The translations under genes and the position numbers were made by a program. Under the pieces are notes generated by a model. The model had not been told where the DNA came from, made no database searches, and saw only the letters and a program-made list of their open reading frames with translations. Of a stretch of DNA of 62,195 nucleotides, positions 1-8,962 are shown in pieces. Where the stretch lies: NCBI GenBank assembly GCA_910575585.1, contig CAJTGF010000001.1, forward strand, positions 1 through 62,195, written 5' to 3'. Origin of the DNA: Clostridiaceae bacterium (lineage in GTDB: Bacteria > Bacillota > Clostridia > Lachnospirales > Lachnospiraceae). Positions within the stretch are counted from its first letter, which is position 1, and each line of letters starts with the position of its first letter.

Positions 1-468
1 ATGATCAATATCAACTATGGAAAGAACGAAAGCCTTTTGTCATCCTGCAGGCCGTTAGAGGAATACTCGTGGCTGGTAGCCCGGATCCGCAAAAACCGGC
101 AGACCATGAAGATAGAGCAGGCGGTAGACAGCGCGATCCAGGATATGCCGGAGGATTTTGAGATCCGGGAGTTTCTGATCGGGCACAGGGCGGAGGTGAA
201 GGATTTGTGCATTACAGAATATAACGAAGCGGAGACCATGCAGATGATCCGTGAAGAGGGCCGCGAGGAAGGCCGAAGGGAGGGGCGTGAGGAGGGCCGT
301 CAGGAAGGCCACAAGGAGGGCCGTCAGGAGGGCCGCGAGGAGGGTAATATCACAACTCTGTATGATTTGTACAGAGATGGAGACATTACTTTGCAGAGAG
401 CCGCTATAAAGGCCGGCATGTCTGAATCCGCTTTTCTCGAAGCGGCAAAAGAGCTTATAGGAACGTAA
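1..468 (+). CDS. Rpn family nuclease/transposase-like protein, 3' part
   Basis: This is the C-terminal part of a protein that resembles the Rpn (recombination-promoting nuclease, PD-(D/E)XK) family. The reading frame is open from the first base, so the first ATG is probably not the true start and the nuclease core lies upstream of the window. Visible are a helical region (residues 1-80), eight tandem four-residue repeats of the REEG type (residues 84-115), and a short tail rich in helix formers (MSESAFLEAAKEL). Highly charged EGR repeats before a short helical tail are common in Rpn proteins of Clostridia. Family assignment rests on this tail alone; the catalytic residues are not visible here. 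Confidence 0.6.
   Translation: MININYGKNESLLSSCRPLEEYSWLVARIRKNRQTMKIEQAVDSAIQDMPEDFEIREFLIGHRAEVKDLCITEYNEAETMQMIREEGREEGRREGREEGRQEGHKEGRQEGREEGNITTLYDLYRDGDITLQRAAIKAGMSESAFLEAAKELIGT
250..345 (+). repeat. Eight tandem 12-bp coding repeats (REEG-type)
   Basis: Eight in-frame 12-base units of the form MGN-GAG-GAG-GGN encode REEG, REEG, RREG, REEG, RQEG, HKEG, RQEG and REEG. Copy number could change by slippage without breaking the frame, because the unit is a multiple of three. Confidence 0.8.
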
Positions 469-472
469 ATTT

Positions 473-506
473 AAAAGAAGCCCCACAGATATCGGGGCTT
501 CTTTTT
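473..506. terminator. Bidirectional intrinsic terminator
   Basis: GAAGCCCC (477-484) pairs with GGGGCTTC (494-501), flanked by AAAA on the left and TTTTT on the right. It therefore can end both the rightward Rpn transcript and the leftward aroF-tyrA-aroA transcript, whose last codon is at 578. Confidence 0.85.
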
Positions 507-577
507 ATCCACTAATTTACAACTTTTATCAGGACAGAACAATTTTTGATCCTGTTTATTATCTGTTTTTGTTTCAA

Positions 578-1858
578 TCACCGCTCTATAAGCCTGCCCA
601 GATCTTCATAAAATCCCGGATAGGAAATATTTACGCACTCCGCCCCAAGGATCGACGTCTCCCCGTCCGCGCACAGCCCGGCCACGGCAAAGGTCATGGC
701 GATGCGGTGGTCCAAGCAGCTGTCAATGACCGCCCCGTGGAGCGGCTTTCCGCCGTGGATGATCATCCCGTCATTGGTGGCTTCCACATCGGCCCCCATG
801 GCGGAAAGATTCCGCGCCATGACCGCGATGCGGTCCGACTCCTTCACCTTAAGCTCCGCCGCGTCGCGGATCACCGTATCGCCCTGGGCAAAGCAGGCCA
901 TGGCGGCGATCACTGGCAATTCATCGATTAAGGTGGGGATCAGGGCCCCCTGGATGACCGTCCCGTGAAGAGAGGAGGAGGACACCAGGATATCCGCGGC
1001 AGGCTCTCCGGAAGCCGTATGTTGATTTAGGAGCTGTATCTGGCCGCCCATGGCTTTTATGACGGTAAGAATCCCTGCTCTGGTAGGATTGATCCCCACA
1101 TCCCGGATCAGGATCTGGGAATTTGGCACCATCAGTCCGGCGCACAAAAAATAAGCGGCAGAGGAGATATCTCCAGGCACAACTACCTTGTTGGCATACA
1201 GTTCCCGGGCCGGTGAGATGACGGCAGTGGTCCCCTCCCTGGAAACATGGGCCCCGAAATGTTTCAGCATGATCTCGCTGTGATCTCTGGACACCCAGGG
1301 CTCCGTCACCCGTGTCTGTCCGTCGGCATACAGGCCGGCCAGAAGGATGGCGGACTTTACCTGGGCGGAAGCTACGGGGGACGTGTAATGGATGCCGCAA
1401 AGAGCGCCTCCACGGATCGTAAGGGGAGCGCAGCCGTTGTCAGGGACGCTCGTTATGGCGGCTCCCATAAGGGTCAAAGGCTCCATGACCCGTTTCATGG
1501 GCCGCCTTTGGATGGAGGCGTCTCCCGTAAGGGTAACGGAAAAATCCTGGGCTGCCAGGATGCCCGAGATAAGCCGCATAGTGGTCCCGCTGTTGCCGCA
1601 GTCCAAGGCCGAATCGGGACACGTAAGCCCCCGCATGCCTTTGCCGTGGACCAGCACTGTATCTCCTTTATTTTCGATGGCGATCCCCATTTTTTGAAAG
1701 CAGGAGATGGTGGACAGACAGTCCGCTCCCTGAAGGTAATGGCAGATCTGAGTGGTTCCGCTGGCGATGGAGCCGAACATCACGCTGCGGTGGGAGATAG
1801 ATTTGTCCCCGGGAATGGAAATCTGGCCGCGAAGTCTTTTTGCTCTGGTAAATTTCAT
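578..1858 (-). CDS. aroA: 3-phosphoshikimate 1-carboxyvinyltransferase (EPSP synthase)
   Basis: Transfers the enolpyruvyl group of PEP to shikimate 3-phosphate, the sixth shikimate-pathway step, in the cytosol. The 426-residue length fits the family. The N-terminal GDKSISHR motif (residues 17-24) carries the substrate-binding Lys, Ser and Arg; the CGNSGTTMRL motif and the RPMKRVMEPL segment follow, and the ESDRIA motif lies near the C-terminus. The SGTT/RPMKRV pattern is closer to Gram-positive (B. subtilis-like) enzymes than to the enterobacterial GNAGTAMRP form. It is the last gene of aroF-tyrA-aroA, 11 bases after tyrA, and is followed by a terminator. Confidence 0.97.
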   Translation of the reverse strand: MKFTRAKRLRGQISIPGDKSISHRSVMFGSIASGTTQICHYLQGADCLSTISCFQKMGIAIENKGDTVLVHGKGMRGLTCPDSALDCGNSGTTMRLISGILAAQDFSVTLTGDASIQRRPMKRVMEPLTLMGAAITSVPDNGCAPLTIRGGALCGIHYTSPVASAQVKSAILLAGLYADGQTRVTEPWVSRDHSEIMLKHFGAHVSREGTTAVISPARELYANKVVVPGDISSAAYFLCAGLMVPNSQILIRDVGINPTRAGILTVIKAMGGQIQLLNQHTASGEPAADILVSSSSLHGTVIQGALIPTLIDELPVIAAMACFAQGDTVIRDAAELKVKESDRIAVMARNLSAMGADVEATNDGMIIHGGKPLHGAVIDSCLDHRIAMTFAVAGLCADGETSILGAECVNISYPGFYEDLGRLIER

Positions 1859-1869
1859 AAAATCTCCCC

Positions 1870-2964
1870 CTAAAAACTAAGATCGTAATGGTATTTTTCA
1901 AGCCGTTTCCAGGCTTTTTCCATGGCTTCCCTGTCATAAAAATCGATTCGCAGAGCCCCTTCTCCCCGCTCCCGGTTATGATTGATCCCGATATTTCGGA
2001 TGCTGATGCCTCCGGCTGCCAGAATGACGGATATGGTGGAAATAGATCCCACCTCGTCGGCAATATCCACCGTAAAGCTGTACTCCGGTTCCACGGACCC
2101 GCGGGTCTTCTCGGAGAAGGTGCTGCGGTACTCTCTGGAGCTTTCAAACAGCCGGTAGATGCCGTCGGCGTCCCTGGCCTCAAGCTGGGCCAAAACAGCG
2201 TGAAGAGACTCCAGGTAGCGCCTTAAAATATGGGACAGATTGGCGCTGTTGGTCATGCAGATCTGCTCCCACATCCGGGGAGAGGAGGAGGCGATCCTGG
2301 TGATGTCCTTAAACCCTCCCGCAGCCAGACGGTTCATAAGGCCGTCCTCCATGTCGCTGTCGCGCACAAGGTTCACCAGGCTGGAAGCCACGATATGGGG
2401 AAGATGGCTGATAGCCGCGGTGATGGTGTCATGGCGCTCATAGTCCAGAACAATGGGGATGGAACCGATGGTCGAGGCCACGGCCACCAGGCGGTCGATA
2501 TTGGTCCGGCGGCTTTTGGCCGTAGGGGTGATGATATAGTAGGCATTTTCCAGAAGGTGGTCGGAAGAATGTTCGTATCCCGTCTTCTCCGACCCGGCCA
2601 TGGGATGACCCCCTACAAACACTTCCTCCATCCCAAGGCGGATCACATGGTTGTGGATGTCGCTTTTGGTGCTGCCTACATCCGTCACAAGGGCGCCCGG
2701 CTTCAGAAAGGGCTTCACTTTTTCCAGGTAAGCCGCGTTGTACTCCACCGGAGTACACAAAAAGATCAGATCACAGGAGGACAGTTCCTCACCGATGCCG
2801 GGAAGGATCACGTCAACGATGCCCTCCTGTTTTGCCTGCTTAAGCTTCTCTGTGGTGCGCATATAGGCCATAACCGTAATGTTTGGGTCAGCGCGCTTAA
2901 GCCCTTTGGCGATGGAGCCGCCTATGAGGCCGAAACCGATAAAAGCAATGGAGGTATCAGCCAT
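1870..2964 (-). CDS. tyrA: Prephenate dehydrogenase with C-terminal ACT domain
   Basis: Oxidatively decarboxylates prephenate to 4-hydroxyphenylpyruvate, committing chorismate to tyrosine. The N-terminal Rossmann motif [14 protein letters not shown] (about residues 11-24) binds NAD(P). The central helical region contains [14 protein letters not shown], typical of TyrA. Residues about 295-364 form an ACT-like domain ([19 protein letters not shown]), which usually provides tyrosine feedback control. Its ATG overlaps the aroF stop codon by one base (TAATG), so translation is probably coupled. Length 364 residues, complete. Confidence 0.96.
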   Translation of the reverse strand: MADTSIAFIGFGLIGGSIAKGLKRADPNITVMAYMRTTEKLKQAKQEGIVDVILPGIGEELSSCDLIFLCTPVEYNAAYLEKVKPFLKPGALVTDVGSTKSDIHNHVIRLGMEEVFVGGHPMAGSEKTGYEHSSDHLLENAYYIITPTAKSRRTNIDRLVAVASTIGSIPIVLDYERHDTITAAISHLPHIVASSLVNLVRDSDMEDGLMNRLAAGGFKDITRIASSSPRMWEQICMTNSANLSHILRRYLESLHAVLAQLEARDADGIYRLFESSREYRSTFSEKTRGSVEPEYSFTVDIADEVGSISTISVILAAGGISIRNIGINHNRERGEGALRIDFYDREAMEKAWKRLEKYHYDLSF

Positions 2965-3977
2965 TACATGCTCCTTCCCACCAGTCCGGCAAAGGGCCGT
3001 AAGTCGTTCATAAGGGTCTCAAACTGGTCAAAAGTCAGGGACTGGGGACCGTCGGACAGGGCGCAGGAGGGACATGGGTGTACCTCGATCATCAGTCCGT
3101 CGGCGCCCACGGCCACAGCGGCCTTGGCCAGCGGTTCCACATAGGCCCTGACGCCTGTGGCGTGGCTGGGGTCTACGATAACGGGCAGATGGCTTTTGGC
3201 CCGGATAACAGGCACCGCGCTGATATCCAGGGTGTTGCGGGTGCTGGTCTCGTAGGTGCGGATGCCCCGCTCGCACAGCACGATGTTGGGGTTGCCCTCG
3301 GAGATGATGTACTCCGCCGCGTTAAGCCATTCGTCAATGGTGGCGGAAAGGCCCCGCTTTAACAGCACCGGCACCCCTGACTTGCCCGCCTCCTTTAACA
3401 GCTCAAAATTCTGCATGTTTCTGGCGCCGATCTGGAGCATGTCCACATACTTTACGGCAGCTTCGATGGCGTGGGCGCTGGTAACCTCGCAGATGACGTT
3501 AAGACCGGTGGCCTCCCTGGCTTCCTTCATATACGTAAGCCCTTCTTCCTCCAGCCCCTGGAACGAGTAGGGGGAGGTCCTGGGCTTGTAGGCGCCGCCC
3601 CGCAGAAACGATGCCCCGGCCTTTTTGACGGCTGCGGCGGTCTCCATAAGCTGGTCCCTGCTCTCGATGGCGCAGGGGCCGGCCATGACGGTCACATTGC
3701 CCGGGCCGATGAAGGTATTTCCCACAGGGATGACGGAATCTTCAGGATGGAACTTTTTGTTCACCAGCTTATAGCTCTCCGTTACGTTGACCACCTTGTC
3801 CACGCCCTCGGAGATCTCGATGTTGGAGCCGTGAAGCTTTGACTTATCGCCTACAACGCCTACAATGGTCACCTGGTCGCCTTGGGATAAATGGGCATGG
3901 AGCCCTTTGGACTCGATAAGACGGGTTACTTTTTGGACTGCTTCCTCGGAAGCGCTTGGTTTCATAATAATGATCAT
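2964..3977 (-). CDS. aroF: 3-deoxy-7-phosphoheptulonate synthase (DAHP synthase)
   Basis: Condenses PEP with erythrose 4-phosphate, the first step of aromatic biosynthesis. Residues about 1-70 are the ferredoxin-like regulatory domain found on AroF-I-beta enzymes ([14 protein letters not shown]). The TIM-barrel core follows, with [42 protein letters not shown] and [19 protein letters not shown], all matching metal- and PEP-binding segments of this type. AAGGAG precedes the ATG, and a strong promoter lies 50 bases upstream. It is the first gene of the aromatic operon; the regulatory domain suggests feedback inhibition by an end product. Confidence 0.96.
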   Translation of the reverse strand: MIIIMKPSASEEAVQKVTRLIESKGLHAHLSQGDQVTIVGVVGDKSKLHGSNIEISEGVDKVVNVTESYKLVNKKFHPEDSVIPVGNTFIGPGNVTVMAGPCAIESRDQLMETAAAVKKAGASFLRGGAYKPRTSPYSFQGLEEEGLTYMKEAREATGLNVICEVTSAHAIEAAVKYVDMLQIGARNMQNFELLKEAGKSGVPVLLKRGLSATIDEWLNAAEYIISEGNPNIVLCERGIRTYETSTRNTLDISAVPVIRAKSHLPVIVDPSHATGVRAYVEPLAKAAVAVGADGLMIEVHPCPSCALSDGPQSLTFDQFETLMNDLRPFAGLVGRSM

Positions 3978-4027
3978 GGCAAATGTCTCTCCTTGATTAG
4001 CTCTGAAATTAGCAAAATGCTTTCCTT

Positions 4028-4056
4028 ATTTTAAGACAAACCCAAAGATTTGTCAA
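4028..4056 (-). promoter_or_regulatory. Sigma-A-type promoter for aroF-tyrA-aroA
   Basis: On the minus strand, TTGACA (4051-4056) and TAAAAT (4028-4033) are separated by exactly 17 bases and point toward aroF, whose start codon is 50 bases downstream. I see no terminator or T-box-like structure in the short leader. Confidence 0.8.
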
Positions 4057-4194
4057 CGCTTTTTTGCTTTAAAGTTTTGGAGTTTAAAGTGAGAAAAATC
4101 CTGCTTTTTGGCCCGGATTACCGAAAAATAAAAGAAAATTTTTTCACGGTTGGAAATTTTATAAAGAGAATATAAAGAAATTATAAATAACTGA

Positions 4195-4223
4195 TTGACA
4201 TTGTCTGGCTCATCTGGTAAACT
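4195..4223 (+). promoter_or_regulatory. Sigma-A-type promoter for the PTS operon
   Basis: TTGACA (4195-4200) and TAAACT (4218-4223) are 17 bases apart. Transcription would begin near 4231, about 20 bases before the antiterminator RNA target. The region between this promoter and the divergent aroF promoter (4057-4194) is AT-rich and shows no gene. Confidence 0.75.
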
Positions 4224-4250
4224 ATACCTGTAAACAAACGAATAAATGTT

Positions 4251-4278
4251 GGATTGTTACTGACAAGCAGGCAAAACC
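4251..4278 (+). promoter_or_regulatory. RAT site (ribonucleic antiterminator) for LicT/BglG-type protein
   Basis: The 28-base element begins GGATTGTTACTG and ends GCAGGCAAAACC. This matches the known RAT bound by LicT/SacT-type antiterminators (for example upstream of B. subtilis bglP). Its last two bases overlap the 5' arm of the adjacent terminator, the arrangement needed for the two RNA structures to be mutually exclusive. Confidence 0.92.
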
Positions 4279-4342
4279 AGTTTTGAATGACATGCAAGCA
4301 CGCAAAAGAAGTCTGTCATTTCAAAAGTGGCTTTTTTATTTT
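4277..4342 (+). terminator. Conditional leader terminator overlapping the RAT
   Basis: CCAGTTTTGAATGACA (4277-4292) pairs with TGTCATTTCAAAAGTGG (4314-4330) with one mismatch and one bulge, followed by CTTTTTTATTTT. Binding of the antiterminator to the RAT would block this hairpin and allow read-through into the antiterminator gene itself and the PTS genes behind it. Confidence 0.9.
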
Positions 4343-4383
4343 CAAAATCCCCCTCACAGGGGCAGATGGTGCATAACAGTAAT

Positions 4384-5211
4384 ATGAGAATTGACAAAGT
4401 GATCAACAATAATGTAGTGAGCGCGCTGGATGAGGACGGCACAGAGGTGGTGGTCATGGGCCGCGGGATCGGTTACCACATGAAGCAGGGCATGGAAGTC
4501 TCCAAGGAGAAGATTGAAAAAGTTTTCCGTCTGGAAAGCCCCGGGACAGCGGGCAGGTTCGGAAGCCTTTTAGAGAAGATCCCTTTGGAACACCTTCAGA
4601 TCTCCACGGAGATCATCGACTATGCCAGGAATGTGCTGAATCGGAAGCTGAACGAGAGCATTTACCTGACATTGACAGACCATATCAATTTTTCCATTGA
4701 GCGCTTTCACATGAAGATGATGTTCTGCAACCCCCTGATCCGGGAGGTGAAAAGCTTTTACAAGGAAGAGTATCTGGTAGGCGAGTACGCCATAGCCTTG
4801 GTGGAGAAAAAGCTGGGCATCCGATTGCCGTCGGACGAGGCGGCGTCCATAGCCCTCCACATCGTCAATGCGGAGTATAACATCAAGATGCGGGATACCA
4901 TTGACATTACCAACCTGATCCAGGAGGTTTTGGGCATCATTGAAGGGTATTTTCAGATGAAGCTGGAGGAACATTCCATCAGCTATGAGAGGCTGATTAC
5001 CCATGTGCGTTTTTTGGCGGAGCGGATCTACTGCAAGGAGCTGTTGGACGAGGGCAGCCCGGAGTTTTGCCAGATGATCGCAAAGCTGTACCCGGAGGAA
5101 TACCAGTGCAGCAGGAAAGTCCGGGAGCACATTGCAAAGCAGTACGAACATTCCGTGACAGATGAGGAGGTATCCTATCTGGCGGTGCATATCAAGCGGG
5201 TGCGGATGTAG
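4384..5211 (+). CDS. LicT/BglG-family PRD-containing transcription antiterminator
   Basis: RNA-binding antiterminator regulated by PTS phosphorylation. Residues 1-55 are the CAT RNA-binding domain (MRIDKVINNNVVSALDEDG); two PRD domains follow. With the start at 4384 (275 residues) the four phosphorylatable histidines fall at H100, H159, H207 and H269, the same numbers as in B. subtilis LicT, which strongly supports this start. An upstream in-frame ATG at 4327 lies inside the leader terminator and is unlikely. A LicT-type RAT and terminator precede the gene, so it probably controls its own operon. EIIA, an HPr-like protein and EIICB follow on the same strand. The inducing sugar is not certain: the target is LicT-like, whereas the transporter is of the glucose/N-acetylglucosamine type. 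Confidence 0.94.
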   Translation: MRIDKVINNNVVSALDEDGTEVVVMGRGIGYHMKQGMEVSKEKIEKVFRLESPGTAGRFGSLLEKIPLEHLQISTEIIDYARNVLNRKLNESIYLTLTDHINFSIERFHMKMMFCNPLIREVKSFYKEEYLVGEYAIALVEKKLGIRLPSDEAASIALHIVNAEYNIKMRDTIDITNLIQEVLGIIEGYFQMKLEEHSISYERLITHVRFLAERIYCKELLDEGSPEFCQMIAKLYPEEYQCSRKVREHIAKQYEHSVTDEEVSYLAVHIKRVRM

Positions 5212-5287
5212 AGCGTTGGCGCGTTTTCGTTTTGGGCTGTAAGGTCAAAGATTCGGGGACGCTGGTTAATAAAAGGAGGCGGTTAGA

Positions 5288-5782
5288 TTGTTTGGAGCGT
5301 TAAAGAAGATGTTGGGAGGCGGCCAGGAAGCCAAGAAAAAGGAGATCCTGGCTCCGGTTTCGGGGACTGTGATCCCCATGAGCCAGGTGGCGGATCCTAC
5401 GTTCAGCCAGGAGATCCTGGGTAAGGGCGTGGCCATTGTGCCGGACTCGGGGACATTTGTTGCCCCGGCGGACGGGGAGGTGACGGTGATGTTTGAGACA
5501 AAGCACGCGGTCAGCATCAAGGCGGACTGCGGGGCGGAATTTATCATCCACATCGGCATGGACACGGTGAACCTTAAGGGGCAGTATTTTACGGCTTGCG
5601 TGGCCCAGGGGGACCGGGTTAAGGCAGGAGATAAGCTGGTGGAGGTGGAACTTGACAAGGTGAAGGAAGCAGGTTACGACGTGACCACTCCCATTGTCAT
5701 CTGCAATACGCCCAGTTTTCCGGCTATGGTATGCCGCACCGGCATGGAAGTGAAGGCCCTGGACCCAGTGATCGAATTATAA
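5288..5782 (+). CDS. PTS EIIA component, glucose family
   Basis: Cytosolic phosphotransfer protein that accepts phosphate from HPr and donates it to the EIIB domain of the permease. The 164-residue protein is close in length to E. coli EIIA-Glc. The two characteristic histidines are in TKHAVSI (H73) and FIIHIGMDTV (H88, the phosphorylated one). The start is TTG, chosen because AAGGAGG lies eight bases upstream and no in-frame ATG fits. It is encoded separately here, whereas in many Firmicutes it is fused to EIICB; the 484-residue EIICB two genes downstream lacks its own EIIA. Confidence 0.94.
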   Translation: MFGALKKMLGGGQEAKKKEILAPVSGTVIPMSQVADPTFSQEILGKGVAIVPDSGTFVAPADGEVTVMFETKHAVSIKADCGAEFIIHIGMDTVNLKGQYFTACVAQGDRVKAGDKLVEVELDKVKEAGYDVTTPIVICNTPSFPAMVCRTGMEVKALDPVIEL

Positions 5783-5793
5783 TATAGAACGTT

Positions 5794-6057
5794 ATGGAGA
5801 GCAGAACATTTGTTTTGAAAGATCTGGAAGGGCTCCATGCCAGAAATTCGGCGAAAGTCGTTATGGCAGCGCAGGATAACGGAGTCCAAAAGATAACCGT
5901 CGGGTGCGGGGGCAGAGAAGCCGACGGGGAAAATATTCTGGAGCTTATGTCTTTGAATGCCAGGTACGGCGCCGAGATTACGGTGACGGCCTGGGGGGAG
6001 AGGGAGCAGGAAATTTTGGAAAAGGTGGAAAAAGCAGTAAATGGCAGTATGATTTAA
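5794..6057 (+). CDS. HPr family phosphocarrier protein (paralogue lacking Ser46)
   Basis: Small 87-residue HPr-like protein between EIIA and EIICB. The catalytic histidine is present in GLHARNSAK (H15), although the usual proline two residues later is Asn. The regulatory serine region, normally KSIMGVMSL, reads ENILELMSL: the position equivalent to Ser46 is Asn47. It should therefore carry phosphate from Enzyme I to EIIA but not be a substrate of HPr kinase. No convincing ribosome-binding site is visible before the ATG, 11 bases after the EIIA stop, so translation may be coupled. It is probably a dedicated carrier; the main ptsH would be elsewhere. Confidence 0.88.
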   Translation: MESRTFVLKDLEGLHARNSAKVVMAAQDNGVQKITVGCGGREADGENILELMSLNARYGAEITVTAWGEREQEILEKVEKAVNGSMI

Positions 6058-6120
6058 ATCCATTCCGGGTTTAAATAGACGAGTCAAACGGCCATTGGCC
6101 GGAAGAAAGGAGCTTTTATT

Positions 6121-7575
6121 ATGATGAAGTATTTCCAAAAACTTGGCAAAGCGTTGATGCTTCCCGTAGCGTGTCTGCCCATCTGCGGTATTCTCATGGG
6201 TATCGGCTACATACTGGCGCCGGCCGCCATGGCAGGCGAGGTTCAGGGCTTTACGGCAGCAGGATTTCTCTACAGCGTAGGTCTGTTTCTGATCAAAGCA
6301 GGCGGCGCATTAATTGACAACATGTCATGGCTGTTCGCCGTCGGTGTGGCGGTAGGCATGTCGGACGACAACGACGGCGCGGCAGGACTGGCAGGACTGG
6401 TATCCATGTACATGATCACAACCCTCTTGAGCAGCGGAACCGTTGCAGGCATCACAGGCAAAGAGGCTGATCCGGCATTCGGCAAGATCGTGAACCAGTT
6501 TGTAGGTATTATCTCCGGTCTTATCGGCGCAACCTGCTACAACAAGTACAAGACCGTGAAGCTTCCCGACGCCCTGGCATTCTTCAGCGGCAGGAGAGCG
6601 GTAGCCATCTTTACGGCTCTCTACTCCATCGCGGCGGCTTTGGTTCTGTTCTTTGTATGGCCTGTTGTTTACGGCTTACTGGTAGCTATGGGTATGACAT
6701 TTATCGGTATGGGCGCTCTGGGCGCGGGAATCTACGCATTCTTCAACCGTCTGCTGATTCCCTTCGGTCTTCACCATGCCCTCAACTCCGTGTTCTGGTT
6801 TGACGTGGCCGGTATCAACGACCTGGGCAATTTCTGGGGGAATACCGGCGTTCTGGGACAGACCGGTATGTACATGACAGGTTTCTTCCCCTTCATGATG
6901 TTCGGACTTCCGGCAGCATGTCTGGCTATGTATCACACGGCAAAACCGGAGAAGAAGCAGATCGCTTACGGCCTTTTGGCATCTGCGGCATTCTGTTCCT
7001 TCTTTACAGGCGTTACAGAGCCCATCGAGTTTGCGTTTATGTTCCTGGCTCCCGGCCTTTATGTGGTTCATGCCCTCCTGGCAGGTATCACGGCAGGCAT
7101 TACCGTGGCTCTTCCCATCCGCGCGGGATTCTCTTTCTCCGGCGGCGCGGTTGACATGGTGCTCAGCTCCTTTACGCCTCTGGCTCAGAACCCATGGCTT
7201 CTGATCCCCATCGGCCTGGCGGTAGGCGTTATTTACTACGTTGTGTTCAGATTTGTCATCACCAAGTTCGACCTGAAGACTCCCGGCCGTGAGGACGACG
7301 ACGACGAAACGTCCGTAGTTCTGGCCAACAACAACTTCACCGAGGTTGCGGCGATTATTCTGGAGGGCGTAGGCGGCGCTGCCAATGTAACTTCCATTGA
7401 CAACTGTATTACAAGGCTTCGTCTGGAGGTAAAAGATTACACGGCCGTGGATGAGAAGAAGATCAAGTCCGCGGGTATTGCGGGAATCATCCGTCCGGGC
7501 AAGACCTCGGTTCAGGTTATTGTAGGAACACAGGTGCAGTTTGTGGCCGACGAATTTAAAAAGCTGTGCAAATAA
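6121..7575 (+). CDS. PTS EIICB permease, glucose/N-acetylglucosamine family
   Basis: Membrane sugar transporter that phosphorylates its substrate during uptake. Residues about 1-385 form the EIIC channel (many hydrophobic helices; FGLHHALNSVFWF and GVTEPIEFAFMF are typical EIIC-Glc/NAG segments). An acidic linker (EDDDDETS) leads to the EIIB domain, whose phosphorylated cysteine is C429 in IDNCITRLRL. Length 484 residues fits an EIICB without EIIA. AAGGAG precedes tandem ATGs at 6121/6124. Glucose and N-acetylglucosamine permeases are hard to separate by eye; NagE-like is my slight preference. Confidence 0.93.
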   Translation: MMKYFQKLGKALMLPVACLPICGILMGIGYILAPAAMAGEVQGFTAAGFLYSVGLFLIKAGGALIDNMSWLFAVGVAVGMSDDNDGAAGLAGLVSMYMITTLLSSGTVAGITGKEADPAFGKIVNQFVGIISGLIGATCYNKYKTVKLPDALAFFSGRRAVAIFTALYSIAAALVLFFVWPVVYGLLVAMGMTFIGMGALGAGIYAFFNRLLIPFGLHHALNSVFWFDVAGINDLGNFWGNTGVLGQTGMYMTGFFPFMMFGLPAACLAMYHTAKPEKKQIAYGLLASAAFCSFFTGVTEPIEFAFMFLAPGLYVVHALLAGITAGITVALPIRAGFSFSGGAVDMVLSSFTPLAQNPWLLIPIGLAVGVIYYVVFRFVITKFDLKTPGREDDDDETSVVLANNNFTEVAAIILEGVGGAANVTSIDNCITRLRLEVKDYTAVDEKKIKSAGIAGIIRPGKTSVQVIVGTQVQFVADEFKKLCK

Positions 7576-7627
7576 CCTTTACAGCCATATTTACAAATGA
7601 AGTGGACAAAATGACATTGAATTTCCG

Positions 7628-7663
7628 TGCTTTCCCCTCTATAATAGAGGGGAAAGCATTTTT
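7628..7663 (+). terminator. Intrinsic terminator of the PTS operon
   Basis: TGCTTTCCCCTCT (7628-7640) and AGAGGGGAAAGCA (7646-7658) form a perfect 13-base-pair stem with a five-base loop, followed by TTTTT. It separates the PTS operon from galE. Confidence 0.93.
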
Positions 7664-7696
7664 AGGTCATGAGATGCGAGAATGGAGGGAAAAGAT

Positions 7697-8716
7697 ATGG
7701 CGATTTTGGTGACCGGCGGAGCCGGCTATATTGGGAGCCACACCTGTGTGGAGCTTTTGAACGCAGGGTACGACGTGGTCGTTCTGGACAATCTGTGCAA
7801 TTCCAGCAAGGAATCTTTAAACCGGGTGGAGGAGATCACAGGAAAGAAGGTGACCTTCTATGAGGTGGATCTTCTGGACCAGCCAAAGGTGAAGATGGTA
7901 TTTGACAATGAGAAGATCGAGTCCGTGATCCATTTTGCAGGACTGAAGGCTGTGGGAGAGTCGGTGTATAAACCTTTGGAGTATTACCATAACAACATTA
8001 CCGGCACCGTGATCCTGTGCGACGAGATGAGAAAGCACGGAGTCAAGAGCATTGTGTTCAGCTCCTCGGCTACGGTATACGGCGATCCGGCATTTGTACC
8101 CATTACGGAGGCGTGTCCCAAGGGCGAGATCACCAATCCTTACGGCCGCACCAAGGGGATGTTGGAGCAGGTGCTGACAGACCTTCACACGGCGGACCCA
8201 GAGTGGCAGATCATGCTCCTTCGGTATTTTAACCCCATTGGAGCCCACGAGTCCGGAAAGATCGGGGAGAATCCCAAGGGCATTCCCAATAACCTCCTTC
8301 CCTATATCACCCAGGTTGCGGTGGGCAAGCTTGTCTGCCTGAGCGTGTTCGGCAATGACTACGATACCCCAGACGGGACCTGCGTAAGGGATTATATCCA
8401 TGTGGTAGACCTGGCCGACGGCCACGTAAAGGCGCTGCAGAAGCTGGAGAAGAGCCAGGGCGGCGTATGGATCTACAACCTGGGCACCGGGACAGGGTAC
8501 AGCGTTCTCGATGTGATCAATGCCTTTGAGGAGGTTAACCAGTTAAAGATCAACTATGTCTTCAAGGATCGGAGAGCCGGGGATGTGCCCCAGTGTTACG
8601 CGGATCCGGCAAAGGCTAAGGCAGAGCTTGGATGGGTGGCCAAGAGAGGGATCAAGGAGATGTGCCAGGATTCCTGGAGATGGCAGAAGAATAATCCGGA
8701 GGGGTATGAGGCGTAA
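7697..8716 (+). CDS. galE: UDP-glucose 4-epimerase
   Basis: Interconverts UDP-glucose and UDP-galactose, supplying galactose residues for surface polysaccharides. The NAD-binding motif [11 protein letters not shown] is at the N-terminus; SSSATVYG and the catalytic YGRTK (YxxxK) follow, and [14 protein letters not shown] is typical GalE. I place the start at 7697 (MAILVTGG, 339 residues) because GGAGG lies eight bases upstream; an ATG 15 bases earlier has no such site. A monocistronic unit between two terminators; no clear promoter is visible in the short upstream gap. Confidence 0.96.
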   Translation: MAILVTGGAGYIGSHTCVELLNAGYDVVVLDNLCNSSKESLNRVEEITGKKVTFYEVDLLDQPKVKMVFDNEKIESVIHFAGLKAVGESVYKPLEYYHNNITGTVILCDEMRKHGVKSIVFSSSATVYGDPAFVPITEACPKGEITNPYGRTKGMLEQVLTDLHTADPEWQIMLLRYFNPIGAHESGKIGENPKGIPNNLLPYITQVAVGKLVCLSVFGNDYDTPDGTCVRDYIHVVDLADGHVKALQKLEKSQGGVWIYNLGTGTGYSVLDVINAFEEVNQLKINYVFKDRRAGDVPQCYADPAKAKAELGWVAKRGIKEMCQDSWRWQKNNPEGYEA

Positions 8717-8740
8717 CTTTTTCGGACGGGATGAGAAAGG

Positions 8741-8769
8741 AAAAGCAGGGGGCAAGCTCCCTGCTTTTT
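8741..8769 (+). terminator. Intrinsic terminator after galE
   Basis: AAAAGCAGGG (8741-8750) pairs with CCCTGCTTTT (8759-8768) around an eight-base loop, ending in a T-run. Confidence 0.88.
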
Positions 8770-8914
8770 GCAGATCATTGGAGGCGGTCCGGTCTCAGGT
8801 GTAAAAATAAGATATGTACATCAGGTATTGCCCCACAATATATCGCCCTATAGGTAGATTTTGCTAAAATCGTTAAAAATAGACAAATTTCGATCAAAAA
8901 TTTTTTCAAATCCA

Positions 8915-8943
8915 TTGACATAAAAAAATCTATAGTGCATAAT
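8915..8943 (+). promoter_or_regulatory. Sigma-A-type promoter of the flagellar operon
   Basis: TTGACA (8915-8920) and CATAAT (8938-8943) are 17 bases apart within an AT-rich stretch. The implied transcript has a leader of roughly 200 bases before flgB. Apart from this promoter, the leader hairpin, a second candidate promoter and the galE terminator, the 441-base gap between galE and flgB shows no gene. Confidence 0.75.
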
Positions 8944-8962
8944 TAACATACAAAACGTAAAA

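Noticed and set aside
250-345. CRISPR-like appearance of the 12-bp repeats
   Set aside because: The repeats are contiguous, in frame and encode the charged tail of an Rpn-type protein; there are no spacers.
4327-4383. Upstream ATG of the antiterminator gene
   Set aside because: It lies in the leader terminator, and the numbering of the four PRD histidines matches LicT only from 4384.
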